55,991 bases of DNA from an uncultured Ruminococcus sp. (GTDB taxonomy: Bacteria; Bacillota; Clostridia; Oscillospirales; Ruminococcaceae): positions 1 to 55,991 of the forward strand of contig CALGTV010000013.1 in assembly GCA_937902395.1 (NCBI GenBank). Direction: 5' to 3'. The position numbers were made by a program, and so were the translations under genes. Positions 17,554-25,572 of this stretch are shown here, piece by piece (position 1 is the stretch's first letter; each line of letters begins with the position of its first letter). The notes under the pieces were generated by a model. It saw only the letters and a list, made by a program, of their open reading frames with translations. It made no database searches and was not told the origin of the DNA.

Positions 17554-18409
17554 CTCCCCTTTCGGAAAGCTTTTTCAGCAGAAGCTTTTTTGCATATTCC
17601 ATGGTATATACGTCCTTACCGAAATCAAGTCCCTGTTCTTTAAGCTTCATAAATACCTTTGTTATCTGGGGAACATCAAGTCCAATCTGCGATATCTCAG
17701 CCGCACGTGCAAAAACCTTTTCAGTTTCGTCATAACAGAAAAGCTTTGCCTTGTTCATAACGAGAATTTTATCGGCAAATCCTGCAATATCCTCCATACT
17801 GTGAGATACAATGAGGATTGTATTCTTCGTTCTCTCATGATAATTCTTTATATGCCCCAGAATCTTGTCACGACCTGCCGGGTCAAGCCCTGCAGTAGGC
17901 TCGTCAAGGATAAGCACACGGGGATTCATCGCCATAACCCCTGCAATTGCAACACGGCGCTTCTGACCGCCCGAAAGCTCAAAAGGTGAACGTTCAAGCA
18001 ATTCCTCTTTAAGACCTAAATCGTGGGCAGTTTCAAGTATGCGACGTTTTATCTCTGCTTCGTCAAGTCCCATATTTTTAGGACCGAATGCGATATCCTT
18101 GTATACTGTCTCCTCGAATATCTGATATTCGGGATACTGAAAAACAAGTCCAACTTTAAAACGGACATCGCGGATTTTGCTTTTATCCGCCCATATATCC
18201 TCACCGTCGAGAAGCACCTTTCCCGATGTTGGACGAAGCAAGCCATTGAAATGTTGTATAAGGGTTGATTTTCCGGAGCCTGTATGGCCCATAACTCCGA
18301 CCATTTCACCCTCATCTATTTTAAGATTCACATGGTCTACAGCAGTTTTCTGAAATGGCGAACCCTGACTGTAAACGTATGTAAGCTCCTGAGTTTCAAG
18401 AATAGCCAA
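17546..18409 (-). CDS. ecfA2: ECF transporter ATPase subunit EcfA2
   Basis: A 287-residue ABC ATPase with Walker A GHTGSGKSTLIQHFNGLLRPTSG, Q-loop VFQYPEYQIFEETVYKDIAFGPKN, signature LSGGQKRRVAIAG, Walker B VLILDEPTAGLDP and the switch His (VSHSMED). The FQYPE and AFGPKN words are typical of EcfA2. It pairs with the adjacent EcfA1 to power vitamin uptake. Confidence 0.95.
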   Translation of the reverse strand: MAILETQELTYVYSQGSPFQKTAVDHVNLKIDEGEMVGVMGHTGSGKSTLIQHFNGLLRPTSGKVLLDGEDIWADKSKIRDVRFKVGLVFQYPEYQIFEETVYKDIAFGPKNMGLDEAEIKRRILETAHDLGLKEELLERSPFELSGGQKRRVAIAGVMAMNPRVLILDEPTAGLDPAGRDKILGHIKNYHERTKNTILIVSHSMEDIAGFADKILVMNKAKLFCYDETEKVFARAAEISQIGLDVPQITKVFMKLKEQGLDFGKDVYTMEYAKKLLLKKLSERGGV

Positions 18410-18412
18410 TTT

Positions 18413-19264
18413 TTACTCCCTTTCAAAAAGACGTTTAATAGCCTCGGCACATTCGTCCTCGGTGATAATATCCTGCGGCACATCATATCCTGCTTTTCTC
18501 AGTTCCCATGCAAGTTCAGTTGCCTGAGGCACATCAAGTCCTATTTTCTTGACCTGCTCCACATGAGAAAATACAGCACGAGGCGTATCGTCGAGAATGA
18601 TATTTCCCTTATCCATAACAACAACGCGGTCACATTGCGCCGCCTCGTCCATATAATGAGTGATAAGGACAATGGTTATGCCATGTTCTCGGTTCATGCG
18701 CCGTATAACCGCCATTACTTCCTTGCGCCCCTGAGGGTCAAGCATTGCGGTAGGCTCGTCGAGAATTATGCATTTGGGCTTCATAGCGATAATTCCCGCA
18801 ATGGCAATGCGCTGCTTCTGACCGCCTGAAAGCTGTGCAGGAGAATGATGACGATAATCATACATATTTACATCTTTCAGCGCGTTGTCAACACGTTTCC
18901 GCATTTCCTCGTAGGGCACGCCCAGATTTTCAAGGGCAAAAGCAACGTCCTCCTCAACTACAGATGAAACAATCTGATTATCGGGATTCTGAAACACCAT
19001 ACCTGCACGACAACGCAGGTCAAAAATCTTCTCCTCATCAGCTGTGCTGATACCGTCAACAGTAACAGTTCCTGAGGTGGGAATAAGAATACCGTTTATG
19101 TGCTTGGCGAGGGTGGACTTTCCCGAACCGTTATGACCGAGAACAGCCATAAACTCGCCCTCTTTTATTTCAAGATTTATCCCTTTCAGCACCTCGACAG
19201 GCTTTTCGCCCTCGTCGGCAGGATAGCTGAAATGGAGATTTTCAATTTCAATAATATTTTTCAT
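18413..19264 (-). CDS. ecfA1: ECF transporter ATPase subunit EcfA1
   Basis: A 283-residue ABC ATPase with Walker A GHNGSGKSTLAKHING, Q-loop VFQNPDNQIVSSVVEEDVAFALEN, signature LSGGQKQRIAIAG, Walker B CIILDEPTAMLDP and switch His (ITHYMDE). The FQNPDNQ and GHNGSGKST words mark EcfA1. It is the first gene of the ecfA1-ecfA2-ecfT trio, four bases before ecfA2. Confidence 0.95.
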   Translation of the reverse strand: MKNIIEIENLHFSYPADEGEKPVEVLKGINLEIKEGEFMAVLGHNGSGKSTLAKHINGILIPTSGTVTVDGISTADEEKIFDLRCRAGMVFQNPDNQIVSSVVEEDVAFALENLGVPYEEMRKRVDNALKDVNMYDYRHHSPAQLSGGQKQRIAIAGIIAMKPKCIILDEPTAMLDPQGRKEVMAVIRRMNREHGITIVLITHYMDEAAQCDRVVVMDKGNIILDDTPRAVFSHVEQVKKIGLDVPQATELAWELRKAGYDVPQDIITEDECAEAIKRLFERE

Positions 19265-19280
19265 TTTTATCCTTTTTTAA

Positions 19281-19349
19281 AGCCTTTAGCTGTTAGCCCT
19301 TAGCTTTTGTAAGATTAGCTATATGCTAACGGCTACAAGCTAATAGCTC
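19281..19349. repeat. AGCTGTTAGCC-type intergenic repeat, copy 1
   Basis: The gap between ecfA1 and the methyltransferase holds repeated AGCT/TTAGC words (TTTAGCTGTTAGCCCTTAGC, and AAGCTAATAGCT) in both orientations that can fold into imperfect hairpins. Related words recur at 23294-23440 and 30950-30966, always between genes. Confidence 0.6.
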
Positions 19350-19353
19350 AGAT

Positions 19354-20220
19354 TTATTTCTCCCAAATAGCCGTAGAACCGCATGGTAATGTCATACCTG
19401 TGGATTTTACGGGAAGTCCGATTTCGTCAAAGGTTACATTTCCGCCGAATTTATCCGTCAGCACAGAGCCAAGAATATATCCCATAACAGAGGGTGAAAG
19501 TCCCGTGGTATAGCTGTTTATAAGGAAGAAAAGCGGATTGTCGGAAAGCACTCCTGCGCACAGCTTCACAAGGTCATAAACGCAATTTTCCAGCTTCCAG
19601 ACCTCACCGCCGGGACCTCTTCCGTAGCTTGGAGGGTCCATTATTACAGCGTCATATTTTCTGCCGCGACGTATTTCACGCGCGATAAATTTTTCACAAT
19701 CGTCCACAATCCAGCGGATAGGCTTATCTGAAAGTCCTGATGCGGCGGCATTTTCTCTTGCCCACTGAACCATGCCCTTTGAAGCGTCAACGTGGCACAC
19801 AGCCGCTCCAGCCTCTGCACAGGCAAGAGTTGCTCCGCCCGTGTATGCAAAGAGATTCAGCACGCTTATTTCTCTGCCTGCATTGCGTATCTTATCAGCC
19901 ATATAATCCCAGTTTACCGCTTGCTCAGGGAATAATCCCGTATGCTTGAAGCCTGTAGGCTTTATATTAAAAGTAAGATTTTTATAATTTATCTTCCAGT
20001 CAGGCAACGGCTTTCTGAAATCCCATTTTCCGCCGCCCTGATTTGAACGGTGATAGTGACCGTCTGCGAATTTCCACGCAGAATCCTTTTTTTCCGTTTT
20101 CCAGATAATCTGCGGGTCTGGACGAACAAGGGTAATATTCCCCCATTTTTCAAGCTTTTCGCCGTCCGATGTGTCAAGTATCACATAATCATGCCAATTA
20201 TTAGCTGTTCTCAAATTCAA
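19354..20220 (-). CDS. RlmI-like SAM-dependent methyltransferase
   Basis: 288 residues. The SAM-binding motif I is LNLFAYTGGATLACAEAGA, followed by the acidic ribose-binding VDASKGMVQWARENAA and the catalytic-loop MDPPSYGRGPGGEVW. The KPTGFKHTGLFPEQAVNWDYM segment before the fold is typical of the RlmI/PF10672-type group that methylates 23S rRNA cytosine. There is no obvious PUA domain, so the exact rRNA target is uncertain. It lies 33 bases downstream of the GlmM-like gene. Confidence 0.82.
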   Translation of the reverse strand: MNLRTANNWHDYVILDTSDGEKLEKWGNITLVRPDPQIIWKTEKKDSAWKFADGHYHRSNQGGGKWDFRKPLPDWKINYKNLTFNIKPTGFKHTGLFPEQAVNWDYMADKIRNAGREISVLNLFAYTGGATLACAEAGAAVCHVDASKGMVQWARENAAASGLSDKPIRWIVDDCEKFIAREIRRGRKYDAVIMDPPSYGRGPGGEVWKLENCVYDLVKLCAGVLSDNPLFFLINSYTTGLSPSVMGYILGSVLTDKFGGNVTFDEIGLPVKSTGMTLPCGSTAIWEK

Positions 20221-20253
20221 AACATCCTTTTATTAAGTATTATCTTCCGCAGA

Positions 20254-21603
20254 TTATTCCTCCGAAAGTTCTTCCTTTATAACCTCTGCGATTTGCAGAG
20301 CCATTGTATTTATAGCCGTAAAATCCCTGCCCTCAATGCGTATGCGGATAACAGCTTCTTTGCCGATTTCACGAACAATAATACGTCCCTCATCGCCAAG
20401 AACATTTTCAAATTCATCTATCAATCCCGTGATAGCACGGTTGTTTTTCCACACCTCACGATGCCTTTTCGCAATGGGCACACTAAACATTACCTGCGGT
20501 GTCTTTTCGATAATTTCTGCAAGATTGCTCATCTTCTCAGCCTGCGATTTCATAGCCTCAAGAAGTCTTATACCCGTAAGCTGACCGTCAAAGGAGGGCA
20601 TATCATCGGGGAAAATAACGCTTCCCAGAGGGTCGCCTCCGATACTGAAACCACATTCCAGCATACGTCTCATCATATTCCTCTCACCCGTAGGTGCGGC
20701 AGATGTAGCAATATCATTGCTTCTTGCAAAGCGGATAAGTCCAAGATTATTCGCCTGTGTCACAAGTATGGTATTATTACGGAGAGTTCCCTGTTCTTTC
20801 ATATATCTTGCACAGGCAGCAATGATAACATCACCGTCTACAAGACAGCCATTTTCGTCAACGGCAAGACAGCGTTCACCGCTGCCGTCGAAAGCAATTC
20901 CGCAGTCGCATTTATTTTTAACAACAAAATCCATAAGGGCATCTATTTTGGTACTTCCGCCGGAATTGATATTCTGTCCGTCGGGAGTATCGCCAAGCAT
21001 AAGAACTTCTGCTCCAAGCTCTGTGAAAATATCCTCCGCAGTAAAGGCAGTACTGCCGTTAGCGCAGTCTATGGCAATTTTAAGTCCACTGAGGTCTGCG
21101 GGAGCCGCTTCAAGAATATGCTTTTTGTAATCCTCAAGAGCATATTCATTCCGTGTTATCCAGCCGTATCTTTTAAGCTGAACAGGCTCTATTTCGTCGG
21201 GATTATCAAGGAGAAGCCTTTCAATATCCTCCTCGCTGTCCTCACCCAGACGGTAGCCATAGGAGGAAAACAGCTTGATTCCGCTGTATTCAGCGCCTGT
21301 ATGAGCCGCAGTAATCATAATGCCGCCCTGAGCGCCGCTATTTTTTATATGCCATGCAAGAGCAGGAGTAGGCACTTCACCCAGAAGCTCAGCATCAGCC
21401 CCTGCGGAGCATAAACCTGCGCAAACAGCGGCTTCTATAGCGTATGAAGAATGTCGCACATCTCTGCCTACAAGAATTTTTGTTTTTCCATTCGGAGATG
21501 CCATAATCTTAGCCGCCGCTCTGCCTATCTGCATAGCAAGCTCACAAGTTATTTCCGTTATGGCAAGACCTCTTATTCCGTTTTTTCCGAATATTCTTCC
21601 CAT
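20254..21603 (-). CDS. GlmM-like phosphohexomutase paralogue with degenerate active site
   Basis: The start at 21603 is chosen for its GAGGTGAT ribosome site; the product is 449 residues and spans the full four-domain fold of phosphoglucosamine mutase (MGRIFGKNGIRGLA..., VGRDVRHSS, IDCANGSTA). All active-site motifs differ from the family: the phosphoserine loop SASHNP reads TAAHTG with Ala100 for Ser, the metal loop DGDGDR reads DGSGER, the sugar loop GEQSGH reads GDPLGS, and the phosphate loop RPSGTEP reads REIGKEA. It therefore probably does not convert glucosamine-6-phosphate to glucosamine-1-phosphate and may be regulatory or structural. The frame is intact, so it is not a decaying pseudogene. 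Confidence 0.85.
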   Translation of the reverse strand: MGRIFGKNGIRGLAITEITCELAMQIGRAAAKIMASPNGKTKILVGRDVRHSSYAIEAAVCAGLCSAGADAELLGEVPTPALAWHIKNSGAQGGIMITAAHTGAEYSGIKLFSSYGYRLGEDSEEDIERLLLDNPDEIEPVQLKRYGWITRNEYALEDYKKHILEAAPADLSGLKIAIDCANGSTAFTAEDIFTELGAEVLMLGDTPDGQNINSGGSTKIDALMDFVVKNKCDCGIAFDGSGERCLAVDENGCLVDGDVIIAACARYMKEQGTLRNNTILVTQANNLGLIRFARSNDIATSAAPTGERNMMRRMLECGFSIGGDPLGSVIFPDDMPSFDGQLTGIRLLEAMKSQAEKMSNLAEIIEKTPQVMFSVPIAKRHREVWKNNRAITGLIDEFENVLGDEGRIIVREIGKEAVIRIRIEGRDFTAINTMALQIAEVIKEELSEE

Positions 21604-21621
21604 TGATATCACCTCGTTTTC

Positions 21622-21745
21622 CAATTAAGAATTAAGAATGCAGAATTAAGAATTAATGCATAATTACATTGCTCCGATGAAAATATGCAATTACGCAAAA
21701 ATCCACCGCACATACCAATTCTTAATTCATAATTCTTAATTCGTA
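21622..21745. repeat. AATTAAGAATTAAGAAT-type intergenic repeat
   Basis: AATTAAGAATTAAGAATGC and AGAATTAAGAATTAATGC on the left face TTCTTAATTCATAATTCTTA on the right, making a long imperfect inverted repeat around the end of the papain-like gene. The gene's last codons lie inside the repeat. Confidence 0.55.
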
Positions 21746-22183
21746 TATCGCTATCACCCTGCAATTTTCAAAAATCTTTTCAGGGGAATCGTAAAATCTT
21801 TCGCAAGTACAGCTGTTGAATCTGTTATATACCTTTATTCTGCCATTTTCGCGGACGCAGAATACCGTGTGAATTGAGGATAAAAATGGTGTCCCCGTCC
21901 ACGATGATAGAATAAATGTATCACCTGCCGAATTTATATCACATCTGCGGCTTTCAACACCGAAATGCTTCAATGCCTTGCCTATGCTGTAGACGTTACA
22001 GCCGAAAAGCCCGAACAGTACCGCAAACCGCCGCATATATTTTACTACTTCGCCGAGAGGCTTTTGCTTACCCAGATATTCAAGAGCATTGAATACAGAA
22101 ATAACCTCACAGCCATTGAAGCTCATAGGGAACAGTCCGTAGCGTATTTTCGCTGTTTCGCCTGTACTCTGTCCATGTATCAT
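21722..22183 (-). CDS. papain-like (C39-type) protein, unknown role
   Basis: A 153-residue protein with NGCEVISVFNALEYLG, SSIHTVFCVRENGRIKVYNRFN and a hydrophobic RFAVLFGLFGCNVYSIGKAL helix. The Cys-helix, later His before a beta hairpin and Asn order resemble C39-like cysteine peptidases. I do not recognise a named family, so the peptidase idea is inference. It follows ruvB by 11 bases. The C-terminal residues IYELRIMN are encoded in the intergenic-type repeat, so the original end may have been changed by repeat insertion. Confidence 0.55.
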   Translation of the reverse strand: MIHGQSTGETAKIRYGLFPMSFNGCEVISVFNALEYLGKQKPLGEVVKYMRRFAVLFGLFGCNVYSIGKALKHFGVESRRCDINSAGDTFILSSWTGTPFLSSIHTVFCVRENGRIKVYNRFNSCTCERFYDSPEKIFENCRVIAIYELRIMN

Positions 22184-22194
22184 ATCTGCTCCTT

Positions 22195-23274
22195 TCAGAA
22201 TGAGAGCTGTCCCTCATCCTTTGGAGAACTCTGCTCAGGAGGAGCTATACCCAGATGCTCATAGGCAAGCCGTGTTGCAACTCTGCCGCGGGGAGTACGT
22301 CCAAGGAATCCCAGCTGCATGAGAAACGGTTCGCATATATCTTCAAGGGTTACAGACTCCTCACCGATAGCCGCCGCAAGAGTTTCAAGACCCACAGGAC
22401 CGCCGTTGTAACCTTTTATAATCATAGTAAGCATACGTCTGTCAAGGCTGTCCAGACCAAGACCGTCGATTTCAAGGCGGCTGAGAGCGATAGACGCTAT
22501 TTCCTTCGTGATACTGCCGTTGCCCATAACATCGGCAAAATCGCGTACTCTTTTAAGCAGTCTATTTGCAATTCGGGGTGTACCTCTTGCTCTGCCTGCA
22601 ATTTCCTCCGCGCCGTCAGTCTCGCAGGGAATACCGAGTATCATGGCACTTCTGCGGACGATATCCGTAAGCTGTTCTGTATTGTACAGCTCCAGACGCT
22701 CAATAACTCCGAAACGGTCACGGAGCGGAGCTGAAAGCTGTCCTGCTCGGGTAGTAGCACCGATAAGGGTAAACGGGCGCAAATCCATGCGGATTGACCG
22801 TGCCGACGGGCCTTTTCCTATTATAATATCAATTACTCTATCCTCCAGAGCAGGATAAAGAAGCTCCTCGACAGGCCGTGAAAGACGGTGTATCTCGTCG
22901 ATGAAAAGAACATCGTTATCGCTTAACCCCGTAAGCAAAGATACTAAATCTCCCGGCTTTTCAATAGCAGGACCTGTTGTAACGCGTAGATTTACACCAA
23001 GCTCATGAGCGATAATCGAGGAAAGGGTAGTTTTTCCCAGTCCTGGAGGGCCATAGAGCAGTACATGGTCAAGAGGCTCACCGCGCCCCTTTGCCGCCTT
23101 GATGTATATGGCAATTTTTTCCTTTACCTTATCCTGTCCGATATACTCATTAAGGCTCTGAGGACGGAGAGTAACTTCTCCCTCGCCGTCCTCAGCCGTA
23201 TTTTCAGGTGACATAACGCCGCGGTTTCCGTACATATCTGACGGAGCAAATTCCATATCTTCTGTATGTATCAA
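22195..23274 (-). CDS. ruvB: Holliday junction branch migration helicase RuvB
   Basis: The TTG start at 23274 is chosen because AAAGGAGTT lies just upstream; upstream in-frame codons run into an intergenic repeat. The 359-residue AAA+ motor has Walker A GPPGLGKTT, Walker B FIDEIHR, sensor GATTRAGQLSAPLRDRFG and the C-terminal winged helix (EPFLMQLGFLGRTPRGR). It drives branch migration with RuvA and RuvC, both encoded upstream in the same operon. Confidence 0.96.
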   Translation of the reverse strand: MIHTEDMEFAPSDMYGNRGVMSPENTAEDGEGEVTLRPQSLNEYIGQDKVKEKIAIYIKAAKGRGEPLDHVLLYGPPGLGKTTLSSIIAHELGVNLRVTTGPAIEKPGDLVSLLTGLSDNDVLFIDEIHRLSRPVEELLYPALEDRVIDIIIGKGPSARSIRMDLRPFTLIGATTRAGQLSAPLRDRFGVIERLELYNTEQLTDIVRRSAMILGIPCETDGAEEIAGRARGTPRIANRLLKRVRDFADVMGNGSITKEIASIALSRLEIDGLGLDSLDRRMLTMIIKGYNGGPVGLETLAAAIGEESVTLEDICEPFLMQLGFLGRTPRGRVATRLAYEHLGIAPPEQSSPKDEGQLSF

Positions 23275-23293
23275 ATTTAAAACTCCTTTTATT

Positions 23294-23440
23294 AAAGCCG
23301 TCAGCCGTGAGCTGTTAGCCATTAGCTCTGAAAGTCAGAAAACCAAAGTTTAACGGCAAAGTTCAAGTCTGATAATTTTTCAATATTACCATACAATCAA
23401 CCGAACTGACAGCTAAAGGCTAATGGCTAAAAGCTAATAG
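23294..23440. repeat. AGCTGTTAGCC-type intergenic repeat, copy 2
   Basis: GAGCTGTTAGCCATTAGCTC on the left and GGCTAATGGCTAAAAGCTAA on the right are inverted copies of each other's words around a ~70-base AT-rich middle. The same words occur at 19281-19349. It separates ruvB from the SseB-like gene. Confidence 0.65.
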
Positions 23441-23441
23441 C

Positions 23442-24176
23442 TTATCTCTCAAAATAACGCTTTTTGCGGATATAGAACGCATCGGTAGCCTTTGCGGCTT
23501 TTCTGCCCATTTCCTCCTCCATAGATATGAAACAGAGGTTATCACCTGATTTCGTATATCTTGAAAGATACTTTGAAAGAGGCACAAACAACTTTCTTGT
23601 ACTTCCTATCATATCTATTACCATAAGAAGCTGAGGTTTCTCACAGCCGCGCACCATTTCTACAATGTATGCACCATCAACATTTTCCTGCTTTGAAAAG
23701 AATTTTGAAGCCGCTTTTGTGAGATATCCCATAGTTCTTTCACAGCGCCGATAATTGATAGTCTCCTCCTCATTGTAGGAAATAGCTTTGATATGCAGAT
23801 TTCTTGCAATCATAAGTATGCTCTTAATCTCCTGAGAGGAAAATTCCTTGCCATAGGAATTGGGATTAAGAACTGCTGAGGCTGACTGAATGAGGTCAAA
23901 AAGTCTCAGACAATTAATTTTGTAGTATTCCACATATCTTTTGGCAAACTGCTGTAAAGCTCTATGACTTGTGAAAAAGGGAATGAACACATCACCGCTG
24001 GGATTCTTTATTGTAATGAGTTCAAGCTGAACACCGCCTTCTTCTCTGCCGCGCTCTTTTTTTATGGGATTTTTGATTATTACATACACATCACTTTTTA
24101 TAAGCGTCTGCAAGAACAAAGAGCGTTTTGACGGGTCCGTAATAGCCGCTTTCAACAGTTCGTCGAGGTTCATCAT
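23442..24176 (-). CDS. SseB-family protein
   Basis: 244 residues. The first half has the SseB N-terminal pattern: LFLQTLIKSDVYVIIKN, FIPFFTSHRALQQFAKRY, and VLNPNSYGKEFSSQEIKSIL. The second half (VDGAYIVEMVRGCEKPQLLMVIDM...) resembles the SseB C-terminal domain. Members of this family are widespread in clostridia; the function in Gram-positive cells is not known. It sits between ruvA and ruvB in the ruv cluster. The last residues KKRYFER end within a few bases of an intergenic repeat. Confidence 0.7.
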   Translation of the reverse strand: MMNLDELLKAAITDPSKRSLFLQTLIKSDVYVIIKNPIKKERGREEGGVQLELITIKNPSGDVFIPFFTSHRALQQFAKRYVEYYKINCLRLFDLIQSASAVLNPNSYGKEFSSQEIKSILMIARNLHIKAISYNEEETINYRRCERTMGYLTKAASKFFSKQENVDGAYIVEMVRGCEKPQLLMVIDMIGSTRKLFVPLSKYLSRYTKSGDNLCFISMEEEMGRKAAKATDAFYIRKKRYFER

Positions 24177-24229
24177 AAGAACACGTCCTTTCCGTGAACG
24201 GTATAACCGATATATAAAATGAAATTAAG

Positions 24230-24838
24230 TTATTTTGATGCCATAATCCTCAGAGTTTCCTTGATAAGCTCCTGCGTATCAAGATCAGGGTCAAGCTTTC
24301 TTAGAATAGGAGCGATTTCTCCCTGAGAATAGCCGAGAACCATAAGAGCCTCCATAGCCTCACCCAAAGCAGAACCACCTGTATTGACCGCACCGCCGCT
24401 GTAATCAGAAGAAGCCGACGTTCCCGATACAGATTCCGAGGATATTTTATCTTTAAGTTCCAGCACAATGCGCTGAGCTGTTTTAGTGCCTATTCCTTTT
24501 GTACGGGTAAGTGATTTGCTGTCTCCCGAAGCAATCGTAAGTGCAAACTGCTCAGTTGTCATATCCGAAAGTATAGCCGTAGCCGCTTTAGGTCCTACAC
24601 CCGAAACGGATATAAGCTGTCGGAAGCAGTTCAGCTCCTGCATATCGGCAAAACCGAACAGCTCAACGCCGTCCTCTCTGACAGCAAGGTGAGTATACAC
24701 CATAACTTCTCCGCCTGTTTCGCCAAGTTTCACTAATGTATTATAAGATGTACGGCAACCGTAGCCTACACCACCGCATTCCACAACGGCAAGCCCAAGT
24801 TCCTTATGAACGAGCTTTCCGCGCAAGCTGTATATCAT
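24230..24838 (-). CDS. ruvA: Holliday junction DNA-binding protein RuvA
   Basis: 202 residues with the OB-fold start MIYSLRGKLVHKELGLAVVECGGVGY, the double helix-hairpin-helix region (FRQLISVSGVGPKAATAIL and LTRTKGIGTKTAQRIVLELKDK), a flexible Ser/Gly linker (~140-158) and the C-terminal domain III (EAMEALMVLGYSQGEIAPILRKL) that contacts RuvB. It is 15 bases downstream of ruvC. Confidence 0.96.
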   Translation of the reverse strand: MIYSLRGKLVHKELGLAVVECGGVGYGCRTSYNTLVKLGETGGEVMVYTHLAVREDGVELFGFADMQELNCFRQLISVSGVGPKAATAILSDMTTEQFALTIASGDSKSLTRTKGIGTKTAQRIVLELKDKISSESVSGTSASSDYSGGAVNTGGSALGEAMEALMVLGYSQGEIAPILRKLDPDLDTQELIKETLRIMASK

Positions 24839-24853
24839 ATTTTTCCACCTCTA

Positions 24854-25342
24854 TCAAATCCTCGCATCTGACCATCTAACCGTATGACCATGACATATGG
24901 CAATAGCAAGCGCATCTGCCGCATCGTCAGGACGGGGTATATGTGAAAGTCCCAAAAGATTTTTTGTCATTTCCATAACCTGCTGTTTTTCGGCTTTTCC
25001 GTAACCTACAACCGCAGACTTCACCTGCAGCGGCGTATACTCAAATACGGGAATATCTCTTTTGGCCGCTGAAAGCACGGTAATTCCCCTTGCCTGCGCA
25101 ACATCTATGGCTGTTTTCTGATTCGTTGTAAAAAACAGCTTTTCCACCGCCATACATTCAGGACGGAATTTTTCAAATATAAACTCCATATCCGTATGAA
25201 TTGCCCGAAGTCGTTCTGTAAAGGGTGTATGCGCTTCGGTGAGTATTGCGCCGTATTCCACGGGAGTAAATTTTCTGCCGTCGTAGTCAACAACACCGAA
25301 GCCTACAATAGCATATCCCGGATCAATGCCCAGTATTCTCAT
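24854..25342 (-). CDS. ruvC: Holliday junction endonuclease RuvC
   Basis: 162 residues of the RNase H fold with catalytic acids at Asp7 (GIDPGYAIVGFG), Glu67 (AVEKLFF), Asp140 and Asp143 (PDDAADALAIA). It resolves Holliday junctions after RuvAB migration. It is the first gene of the ruv operon and has a promoter just upstream on the minus strand. Confidence 0.96.
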   Translation of the reverse strand: MRILGIDPGYAIVGFGVVDYDGRKFTPVEYGAILTEAHTPFTERLRAIHTDMEFIFEKFRPECMAVEKLFFTTNQKTAIDVAQARGITVLSAAKRDIPVFEYTPLQVKSAVVGYGKAEKQQVMEMTKNLLGLSHIPRPDDAADALAIAICHGHTVRWSDARI

Positions 25343-25412
25343 TTTTCACATAATCTCCCGTTTAATTATTATTTATAACTATAATTACCCATAATATTTC
25401 ACTATACATATT

Positions 25413-25442
25413 ATTATAACATAAACCATACCCACATTGCAA
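25413..25442 (-). promoter_or_regulatory. sigma-A promoter of the ruv operon
   Basis: On the minus strand TTGCAA (25442-25437) and TATAAT (25418-25413) are 18 bases apart, with TG one base before the -10. Confidence 0.6.
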
Positions 25443-25572
25443 TACCTGTTTTATATAAAAATAATATAATTTTAATGGTAACTATGCTGTTAATAAATTC
25501 TATTTCAGAATAAAGAATTAACATATTTTTCAAAACGCCGCATATACATTGTGAATAAAAGGAGGATTTTCT

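Noticed and set aside
20050..21414. Plus-strand 454-codon ORF across the methyltransferase and GlmM-like genes
   Set aside because: It spans two well-supported minus-strand genes and the gap between them and resembles no protein; it is a chance antisense reading frame.
20254..21603. Calling the GlmM-like gene a pseudogene
   Set aside because: The frame is complete, its ribosome site is strong and the changes fall exactly on catalytic motifs, which fits a selected pseudoenzyme better than decay.
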